The notes under the pieces: generated by a model
Seen by the model: only the letters and a program-made list of their open reading frames with translations
Told to the model about the DNA's origin: nothing
The model's database searches: none
Position numbers and translations under genes: made by a program
Source of the DNA: Propionibacterium cyclohexanicum
Lineage (GTDB): Bacteria > Actinomycetota > Actinomycetes > Propionibacteriales > Propionibacteriaceae
Reading direction: 5' to 3'
DNA: 46,354 bases
Assembly (NCBI RefSeq): GCF_900111365.1
Contig: NZ_FOGZ01000022.1
Coordinates: forward strand, 1-46,354
Shown: in pieces, positions 1-8,146 of the stretch
Layout: every line of letters begins with the position of its first letter
Position numbering within the stretch: position 1 is the first letter of the stretch

Positions 1-92
1 CCCTGGGCTTCCGCAACCTCACCAACTACATCGCCAGAAGCCTGCTCGAGACAGGCGGATTCAGACCCCAACTACACCCTCGATTGGGATGA
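1..92 (+). CDS. ISL3-like transposase, C-terminal fragment (runs off the left edge)
   Basis: The frame beginning at base 3 is open from the window edge to a TGA at 90-92 and ends with a peptide containing GFRNLTNYIARSLLETGGF. That tail (aromatic-Arg-Asn, then Asn-Tyr, then R-x-L-L) resembles the extreme C-terminus of actinobacterial ISL3-family transposases. Only about 29 residues are visible, so neither catalytic residues nor the start can be checked. The gene stops 38 bp before the first CRISPR repeat, on the leader-distal side of the array. An insertion sequence here could have cut the array off from sequence, possibly cas genes, further left. The family call rests on a short motif remembered from the family and should be treated as probable only. 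Confidence 0.55.
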   Translation, partial: LGFRNLTNYIARSLLETGGFRPQLHPRLG

Positions 93-130
93 GCCACTCT
101 CGGTGGCGGGCCTTCACGGTCACACTCGTC

Positions 131-3100
131 GGCTCACCCCCGCATTCGCGGGGAAGACCCCTGCCGCCAGCATTCGGCGGCTACGGCTTGGGGCTCACCC
201 CCGCATTCGCGGGGAAGACGTCTTGTCCGATGATGGCGTTTTGTGCGATGAGGGCTCACCCCCGCATTCGCGGGGAAGACCAGCGTGTGCCTGATCTGAT
301 CCATGATTTTTCCGGCTCACCCCCGCATTCGCGGGGAAGACCGGGCAGTATTTTAGAGGGTGCCTTTCACATACGGCTCACCCCCGCATTCGCGGGGAAG
401 ACTCCGCGCCGTTCAACCTCACGTGGGCTGTCGCGGGCTCACCCCCGCATTCGCGGGGAAGACTCTCCAAGGTCTCTCATGGTTCTAAGCCGCCCGGGCT
501 CACCCCCGCATTCGCGGGGAAGACCCTTCTTCTGCTGTCCCAGCGTGACGTTGACAGGGCTCACCCCCGCATTCGCGGGGAAGACCCGAATGTTCGGGGG
601 TGAGCCGACAAGCACCAGGGCTCACCCCCGCATTCGCGGGGAAGACTTTTGTGCCCATCGACCTTCGCCGCCTTGAGGAGGCTCACCCCCGCATTCGCGG
701 GGAAGACGACACCACCGCCACCATCACCCGCTGTGGTGTAGGCTCACCCCCGCATTCGCGGGGAAGACCGCGACGCTGGCGGCGCGAGCGTGACGCGTAC
801 CGGCTCACCCCCGCATTCGCGGGGAAGACTATCCGTGTGGAAGTTGATTTTTCAACATACCGGGCTCACCCCCGCATTCGCGGGGAAGACCGGTATCTGG
901 CGGCTGCTATGCAGAGTTGTTTGGGCTCACCCCCGCATTCGCGGGGAAGACGCCGACCAGCCGTTGATGAGGAAGGGCAGGAGGGGCTCACCCCCGCATT
1001 CGCGGGGAAGACGTCTCCGACTGGCGCACCGGCCTATGGGGCGAGGGCTCACCCCTGCATTCGCGGGGAAGACTAGAGCTGAAAGAAAATTCGTGGCGGC
1101 CACCGCGGCTCACCCCCGCATTCGCGGGGAAGACATATCTTCCCAGATATTGTCACCCTGGTAAGTGGGCTCACCCCCGCATTCGCGGGGAAGACTGCTT
1201 GCGGATGACCGTGAGGGCGCGCTTGACGGGCTCACCCCCGCATTCGCGGGGAAGACCCCAGGCCCGCTGGGTCCTGCAGCAGACTGACCGGCTCACCCCC
1301 GCATTCGCGGGGAAGACGGCTCCGGACTGTGGGGGACGCCCTCACGTGAGGGCTCACCCCCGCATTCGCGGGGAAGACCACGTGGAGGGAGAACGGACAG
1401 CCGACCTTGCGGGCTCACCCCCGCATTCGCGGGGAAGACAACAGTCGCCAAGTCAGTATCAAGCGGGGACGGGGCTCACCCCCGCATTCGCGGGGAAGAC
1501 TCGCATTCTTGGAGCTCAACGGGCTGGAAATCGGGCTCACCCCCGCATTCGCGGGGAAGACCCAGACGTAGGCGGCGCGGAGCCCGAAGCCTCGGGCTCA
1601 CCCCCGCATTCGCGGGGAAGACTGGCCGTTAAGGCTTCTGACCAGATCACGATTGGGCTCACCCCCGCATTCGCGGGGAAGACGGTCTGGCGTGGGGCAC
1701 TCTTTTGCGTGTTTGGGGCTCACCCCCGCATTCGCGGGGAAGACTGAAGGCTGCTATCGTGTGTTTCGCCCCGAATGGGCTCACCCCCGCATTCGCGGGG
1801 AAGACAATCCGGATCTCCTCAGTTGCCCGATCATGTTGGGCTCACCCCCGCATTCGCGGGGAAGACCCCGGTGTCGAGCACGAGCCGGGTGAAGGCCCCG
1901 GGCTCACCCCCGCATTCGCGGGGAAGACCTTGGGTGTGCACGTTGGACCCGAAGGTTGAAGGGCTCACCCCCGCATTCGCGGGGAAGACCAGCAGCGAGC
2001 CCGTCACGGCCGCCGCGATCCAGGCTCACCCCCGCATTCGCGGGGAAGACGATCGTCAGGCGCCGGTCGTGTGGCTGGGGGCGGGCTCACCCCCGCATTC
2101 GCGGGGAAGACAATCGGATGAATGGACTGCTTGGGGGATGATTGGGCTCACCCCCGCATTCGCGGGGAAGACTCGGGTGTACAGGGTGTCTTCGTCCACC
2201 CACAGGGCTCACCCCCGCATTCGCGGGGAAGACCAGGTAGTAGTCGAGATCCACGGGAGGGTGCAGGGCTCACCCCCGCATTCGCGGGGAAGACAGTGGG
2301 TCGCGGCGCCGGGCTTGGTGTATTGGGGGCTCACCCCCGCATTCGCGGGGAAGACTGCCAGAAACGCGACAGGGGACCGGCGCCGAAAGGCTCACCCCCG
2401 CATTCGCGGGGAAGACCAGTTCTGCACGCTCACTCCCGCCGCGCAGCACGGCTCACCCCCGCATTCGCGGGGAAGACGTCATGCGCCGGAGCGGTGGCCT
2501 GGCCGAGACCGGCTCACCCCCGCATTCGCGGGGAAGACGCGCTACACGAACTCGGGCCGTCCGGTCGTGAAGGCTCACCCCCGCATTCGCGGGGAAGACT
2601 CTCTCCCCGGCGACCGGTGGGGAGAGACAGACGGCTCACCCCCGCATTCGCGGGGAAGACATATCGTGATCCACAAGATTTTCTCGTATGCGAGGCTCAC
2701 CCCCGCATTCGCGGGGAAGACTGGAGGCCCGCCAGCCATCAGATTCGTAGTAGAGGCTCACCCCCGCATTCGCGGGGAAGACTCCGCACCGTTCAACCTC
2801 ACGTGGGCTGTCGCGGGCTCACCCCCGCATTCGCGGGGAAGACAATCTGCCCGCCGCGTGCATGAAGGTCCTCAATGGGCTCACCCCCGCATTCGCGGGG
2901 AAGACCTAGCACCGGGATCCTGAGTCGGCCAACTAGAAGGCTCACCCCCGCATTCGCGGGGAAGACCACCCCGGCGCGGTCGCCGGGGTGATCACCTAGG
3001 GCTCACCCCCGCATTCGCGGGGAAGACGGCGGTGCGACGTCGGTGGCGTCAGGGGCCACGGGCTCACCCCCGCATTCGCGGGGAAGACTCGTGATTGTGG

Positions 3101-6021
3101 CTGTGCACCGGACGCGGGCGAGGCTCACCCCCGCATTCGCGGGGAAGACTTGACGAGTCTCTCGGTGCGGCGCTTGACCGGCGGCTCACCCCCGCATTCG
3201 CGGGGAAGACCTTGAGCCAGTCAATCCGCTGGGAGGCCTCCTGGGCTCACCCCCGCATTCGCGGGGAAGACGTCGTGTCTGCCGTCGGGCCAGTAGATAT
3301 CGCAGGCTCACCCCCGCATTCGCGGGGAAGACGCCAGCTACCAACTCCAGGCACCATTCCCATACGGCTCACCCCCGCATTCGCGGGGAAGACCGGCTCG
3401 TGATCGACCAGACCGGGCTGCACACGGGCTCACCCCCGCATTCGCGGGGAAGACTACCCCGGCGTGTCCGCCGGGGTAATCGCCTGGGGCTCACCCCCGC
3501 ATTCGCGGGGAAGACTACCCCGGCGTGTCCGCCGGGGTAATCGCCTGGGGCTCACCCCCGCATTCGCGGGGAAGACGGTTTCAGGGGGTGGGTGTAGGAA
3601 CTATGCCCGGGCTCACCCCCGCATTCGCGGGGAAGACCAAGCAGGGCATCCTTCGGCGGGACTCATGCAGGGCTCACCCCCGCATTCGCGGGGAAGACCT
3701 GCCGGGCTGGGTGCCGATAACGTTCGGCCCGGGCTCACCCCCGCATTCGCGGGGAAGACTTTTTGAACATCGTGCCGCCCGAGCTCGTCACAGGCTCACC
3801 CCCGCATTCGCGGGGAAGACAGACTGTCGCCAGCGTGGGGACTGCCGCAGTGGGGCTCACCCCCGCATTCGCGGGGAAGACGTCAGACGCAGCGCAGTGC
3901 AATCCAGCCTCGGGGGCTCACCCCCGCATTCGCGGGGAAGACTCGAATCGTTGCTGCGTGGCCAGCACCTCGGGCGGCTCACCCCCGCATTCGCGGGGAA
4001 GACGCGGTCTTGAAGCCGGCGCAGGTGTATGTGTTGGGCTCACCCCCGCATTCGCGGGGAAGACACTTGCCGAGGCCGGGCTTCCCGAGCACGAATGGGC
4101 TCACCCCCGCATTCGCGGGGAAGACGCGCCCTTCGCCTGCGACGGTCGCGAGAAACTGGGCTCACCCCCGCATTCGCGGGGAAGACGGCCCTGTGCGCGT
4201 CCGCCATGTCGGCGGAGAGGGCTCACCCCCGCATTCGCGGGGAAGACGGCGCGGAAGTCACGGCTGGCCTGTGGGCGGAGGGCTCACCCCCGCATTCGCG
4301 GGGAAGACATCCCGTGTCGCCGTAGATCACCTGCCATGACGGGCTCACCCCCGCATTCGCGGGGAAGACATCCCGTGTCGCCGTAGATCACCTGCCATGA
4401 CGGGCTCACCCCCGCATTCGCGGGGAAGACGGTGCGTATTCGGTCCGTGCGATGCGGTCGACGGGCTCACCCCCGCATTCGCGGGGAAGACGTCCGCGTC
4501 ATCAACCGCGAAGGCGAACCCTGGGGCTCACCCCCGCATTCGCGGGGAAGACCGGTCCAGGTAGTAGTCGAGATCCACGGGAGGGTGCAGGGCTCACCCC
4601 CGCATTCGCGGGGAAGACTGCTGCGCGGTGCCGAACACGCCGCCGCGCTGCGGCTCACCCCCGCATTCGCGGGGAAGACGCCTCAGGACTCCCTCATCCT
4701 GGCCCAGAACAAGGCTCACCCCCGCATTCGCGGGGAAGACTAGCCGTGCTGCCGGAGTGCCGCGAAGAGCCGGGGCTCACCCCCGCATTCGCGGGGAAGA
4801 CTCATCGTGGTTCACCCCCGACGACGTGCAGACGGGCTCACCCCCGCATTCGCGGGGAAGACCGGTACCGCTCCGTGATGGCGGAATGGCTGGTGGGCTC
4901 ACCCCCGCATTCGCGGGGAAGACCACGGTGCGGGCACTCGCCGACAAGGCGGGCTGGGCTCACCCCCGCATTCGCGGGGAAGACCGGCCGCCAGGGCAGA
5001 TATCTTCGCCTCCGATCGGCTCACCCCCGCATTCGCGGGGAAGACACATCCTCCCAGATATTGTCACCCCGGTAGGCAGGCTCACCCCCGCATTCGCGGG
5101 GAAGACAACACCCCCCCACCACCCCTCAACATTGACCGGGGCTCACCCCCGCATTCGCGGGGAAGACGCAAACGCAAGCTCCGCGAAGCCCGCCGCGCCG
5201 GGCTCACCCCCGCATTCGCGGGGAAGACGGCGACGGCCGCCCCGGCGGCGAGCCATGCGCGGGCTCACCCCCGCATTCGCGGGGAAGACGGTCTTCGAAT
5301 GGGAGGTGGAGTGCCCATGCGAGGCTCACCCCCGCATTCGCGGGGAAGACTCGCTCCCCGGGTACTGAAGCGCCATCTCTGCGGGCTCACCCCCGCATTC
5401 GCGGGGAAGACTAGTCTTGGCCACAATGGCCCCTTTCAAGAGAGGGCTCACCCCCGCATTCGCGGGGAAGACGGCGTATTCTGTTCCGGAACAGTTCAGA
5501 GCATAGGCTCACCCCCGCATTCGCGGGGAAGACCGGGTCAGGCGGGCTGCTGGCGCGGTCGGACGGGGCTCACCCCCGCATTCGCGGGGAAGACCCGAGG
5601 ACTTGACCTTCCTCAGGAGAATCCACGGGCTCACCCCCGCATTCGCGGGGAAGACCGTGGGATGCTTCATCCTCTCCCGACGATCCGGGGCTCACCCCCG
5701 CATTCGCGGGGAAGACGGTCGGGCTCGTGGCACCACTCGTGTGGGACACGGCTCACCCCCGCATTCGCGGGGAAGACCCCTCCAGCTGCGCCGCATAGAC
5801 CGCCTTCGAAGGCTCACCCCCGCATTCGCGGGGAAGACTCAGCCTCCTGATGCCGGTGATCAAGGCGATCCGGCTCACCCCCGCATTCGCGGGGAAGACT
5901 ATACCGTATGAATCTGTCCGATTCGACGGGTAGGCTCACCCCCGCATTCGCGGGGAAGACGGCTTCGGCAACCACAGTAGCAACGATGATCGGGGCTCAC
6001 CCCCGCATTCGCGGGGAAGAC
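131..6021 (-). CRISPR. Type I-E-like CRISPR array, 97 repeats and 96 spacers
   Basis: The 28-bp repeat reads GGCTCACCCCCGC...GCGGGGAAGAC on the plus strand with ATTC in the middle. On the minus strand it begins GTCTTCCCCGC and ends GGGGGTGAGCC, the usual polarity of type I-E repeats, with a CCCCGC/GCGGGG hairpin. The period is 61 bp (33-bp gaps) with three exceptions: gaps of 34 bp at 1867-1900 and 2844-2877, and 38 bp at 4553-4590. These account exactly for the distance from the first repeat (131) to the last (5994). I noticed one repeat variant only, C to T at 1056. Spacers 55/56 and 69/70 are exact tandem duplicates. Transcription is inferred to run leftwards from a leader at about 6022-6200. 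The base beside each repeat on the plus-strand 3' side of the spacer is never T, as expected for a PAM-derived base. No cas genes are in the window, so type I-E rests on the repeat and unit length. Confidence 0.98.
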
Positions 6022-6038
6022 ACCTAGTGACTAGGTGT
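6020..6038. promoter_or_regulatory. Palindrome at the inferred leader-repeat junction
   Basis: ACACCTAGT-G-ACTAGGTGT is a perfect 9-bp inverted repeat around a single G. Its outer two bases on the left are the last two bases of the terminal repeat. It sits exactly where new spacers would be inserted if the leader is on the right. In arrays without IHF, leader sequence next to the first repeat helps position Cas1-Cas2, so an integration-anchoring role is possible. That is inference; a repressor site or chance is not excluded. Confidence 0.4.
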
Positions 6039-6649
6039 GTCGTGCTTGCCGAGCCTAGATAGAAGCATACTCCGCCTCCCCCTGGCGCCTTGCAGCTGGG
6101 ATGGAGCTCGCGGGGGCAGGATCGCTGGGTCCGCGGCTATCCCACATGACGTCGGGAGCTCTCCGGATCGGGCGACAACCGGAGAGCTCCATCACCAGCA
6201 ACCGGATGCCCAATGAGGTGGGGGAGCGAGCCGTTGCTTTACAGGCGGCGAGCTTCAATCGCGCCCTGCGTTGAAGTGTTGCCACCCCTGGAACAACGGC
6301 CAGAGGGCCGGGATACCGCCAATGGTCATCCTTCAGTGGGCCGCTTGGGTAAGGACACTTATCGGCGACAACCAAGGGGCTGCACAGCAAAGAAGTCGCC
6401 GGGGGAAGTGCCTCACCGCCGGGGGAGTGGAGCCCACTATGCGAGTCCCGTCCATTACCGGGCTACGGACGCCCCAGTCGGCTTGGCGGTGGGTGTCTGG
6501 CCAGCGCAGCAGGCCTCGTGGCTCCAGCGGCTTCATCAAAGTGGTTCGGAAAACCAAACAGCACGAGCCAAAAGGTCCCAGCGAAGACAGATGAAGACTT
6601 GGCCAAATCTCGGAAAACAGGTGCGCAGATAGCTGGGGACCGGTCTACT
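6022..6649. other. Inferred CRISPR leader and gene-poor interval
   Basis: Several short ORFs overlap on both strands here, but none has a ribosome binding site, a recognisable motif or a length that stands out. The part next to the array should include the leader and its leftward promoter; I see no convincing -35/-10 pair. A perfect 12-bp inverted repeat, GGAGCTCTCCGG and CCGGAGAGCTCC, lies at 6155-6166 and 6179-6190 with a 12-nt loop. The remainder is rich in short GC stems and could be a decayed mobile element or a structured RNA. I cannot assign it. Confidence 0.5.
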
Positions 6650-7300
6650 TCACACGACGTGCGGCTCTGCCGATTCCTCGACAAATTCATTCGGCAGCGT
6701 CCACGAGCGGAGGTGGTGGCACTGCAGACTTGTCCACCAGTGCCCACGCCAGTCATCGGTTGTGGTCTCGTAGAGCATTACCACATTGCCCATGGACATG
6801 GGAGGATACTCGACGTGCAGTTCCTCGAGGAACTCGCCGATCTCGGCGGCCCGGGAATCGTCGACCATGAGGTCGTGGGAGACCAACGAGAGATGTCCCT
6901 TGAACTCATAATCCTTGAGAGGAGTCACCAGGAAATCGTCAATTGGCAGCGACACCGGCAACAGCGCAGCTTTCATGTCGGCAGCCAGTCGGGCAAAGGG
7001 CTCGTTGCGACCGCCCTGACCGTTCTCGTTCACATTGAACACGAAGGCTGACCGACTACGCTCGATCCCCTTGTTGAAAACCGGAAATGCGCAGACGCCT
7101 CTCAATGCGTCGCCCACGCGCTCAACGAGCTCGTCGGGGGTCGCTTCGGTTTTGAGATTGCCTACCAGGGTGGCATGGGGCGGAAAGGCAGCAGCAGAGA
7201 CCACGCCGAATTGCTGATATAGCAACACATTCAGTTGCGCCTGAACCCAGCAAGTGCGCGGATCCGGACGAAGGTATATTCCGTAACGAATGTCTTTCAT
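6650..7300 (-). CDS. 2H phosphoesterase (2'-5' RNA ligase/cyclic phosphodiesterase superfamily)
   Basis: The 216-residue product carries the two H-x-T/S signatures of the 2H superfamily: His-Ala-Thr at residues 42-44 and His-Leu-Ser at 136-138. In this family the two histidines act together on 2',3'-cyclic phosphate or 2'-5' phosphodiester ends of RNA or nucleotides. The size fits a single-domain cytosolic enzyme. The ATG at 7300 is chosen because AAGGAG lies just upstream; a longer reading frame starting at 7333 has no such site. The gene stands between the array's right flank and a HAD hydrolase gene in the same direction, 52 bp away. The natural substrate cannot be told from sequence. Placement beside a CRISPR leader is suggestive, but nothing in the protein ties it to CRISPR function. 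Confidence 0.8.
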   Translation of the reverse strand: MKDIRYGIYLRPDPRTCWVQAQLNVLLYQQFGVVSAAAFPPHATLVGNLKTEATPDELVERVGDALRGVCAFPVFNKGIERSRSAFVFNVNENGQGGRNEPFARLAADMKAALLPVSLPIDDFLVTPLKDYEFKGHLSLVSHDLMVDDSRAAEIGEFLEELHVEYPPMSMGNVVMLYETTTDDWRGHWWTSLQCHHLRSWTLPNEFVEESAEPHVV

Positions 7301-7352
7301 GCCCACTCCTTGGGATATGACATGCACCGGCACGAAAAACAGCGCTGGAGAG

Positions 7353-7973
7353 TCACAACAGCGCCAAGCTCGTCAGTACCGCGCGGGTGTCCGAATCGGA
7401 ACGCCACAAAAAAGCGCGCCAGCCGAGTGCACGCGCCGCGTCCACATTGCCCTGGCGGTCATCGAAGTACACGAGCCGGCCGGGGTCCACCGAAAGCCGA
7501 GTGCTCACTTCCCGGTAGATCTCGGCATCGGGCTTGGCCATGGCCAGCTCCGCCGAGAAGAACCACCAATCGACGAACGCAGCCCACTCAGTTGTCCTGG
7601 CCACTCGGGACAGAGGAGTGGGCGCATTCGACAAGATGGCGACCTTCCGGCCGCAGTTGTGCAGGTCCTCGAGTATCTGCGAGGCCGCGGGACGAATGGT
7701 CGACCACACCGCCGAGTCCACGTCGGACAACTCGGTAATCAGGCTCTCGGGAACCGGCCCGATGTCGAGTCGGTCGAGCACCCCGCGCCAATAAGCCTGG
7801 GGCGACTCGCCGCGGTCATATGGATCCCGGCCCTGCCAGTAGGCGGTGGCGAAACGTTCGGTGTCGCGCTGCACGATACCCGCGAGGCGCTCAATGAGCC
7901 CCGAAGGAGTCGACAGCACTTCGCCAAGATCGAACACGACGATGGGTGATTCAGTGGAACTGCCGTCCGTCAC
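7353..7973 (-). CDS. HAD-superfamily hydrolase
   Basis: The protein of about 206 residues has the HAD motifs in order: VVFDLGEVL near the N-terminus (motif I nucleophile Asp), ILSNAP (motif II), the Lys in AMAKPDAEIY (motif III) and VYFDDRQGNVDAA (motif IV). The second Asp of the usual DxD is Gly. This is common in the epoxide-hydrolase-like/haloacid-dehalogenase IA subgroup, so phosphatase activity should not be assumed. Expected location is the cytosol. The start is uncertain: GTG at 7973 sits just before the first strand and is preferred over an upstream frame reaching 8054, but no strong ribosome binding site is visible. The neighbour downstream is the 2H phosphoesterase in the same direction. 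Confidence 0.8.
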   Translation of the reverse strand: MTDGSSTESPIVVFDLGEVLSTPSGLIERLAGIVQRDTERFATAYWQGRDPYDRGESPQAYWRGVLDRLDIGPVPESLITELSDVDSAVWSTIRPAASQILEDLHNCGRKVAILSNAPTPLSRVARTTEWAAFVDWWFFSAELAMAKPDAEIYREVSTRLSVDPGRLVYFDDRQGNVDAARALGWRAFLWRSDSDTRAVLTSLALL

Positions 7974-8146
7974 GGTCCGACTGTAGCGATCAACACGCCA
8001 CCCATCCAGTGGGACTGACAGATCGCGCTGGCCAGGCCGATGACCGTCGAGCAAGCGCAGTTGAGGACTCCAGGCCAGTCCATTCTGACATAATGTGCAT
8101 TATCGGTCATCCGGACCGAGGCTCAACCGAGAGGGGCAAGAGAGCC

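Noticed and set aside
70-97. A degenerate repeat left of the first CRISPR repeat
   Set aside because: Similarity is loose and the segment encodes the transposase C-terminus.
4809-4820. Repeat-like GGTTCACCCCCG inside a spacer
   Set aside because: One mismatch over 12 C-rich bases, and it reads naturally as phage coding (WFTPDDV); likely chance.
89-5911. Many long frames rich in SPPHSRGR, TPAFAGKT and HPRIRGED
   Set aside because: They are translations of the CRISPR repeat in three frames; the 61-bp period shifts the frame and no ribosome binding sites exist.
6150-6600. Group II intron remnant
   Set aside because: Some stem-like stretches recall one, but I could not identify domain V or a reverse transcriptase.
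6055-6632. ORFs of about 110-140 codons on both strands
   Set aside because: Low-complexity Arg/Pro/Ser-rich translations, no motif, no ribosome binding site.
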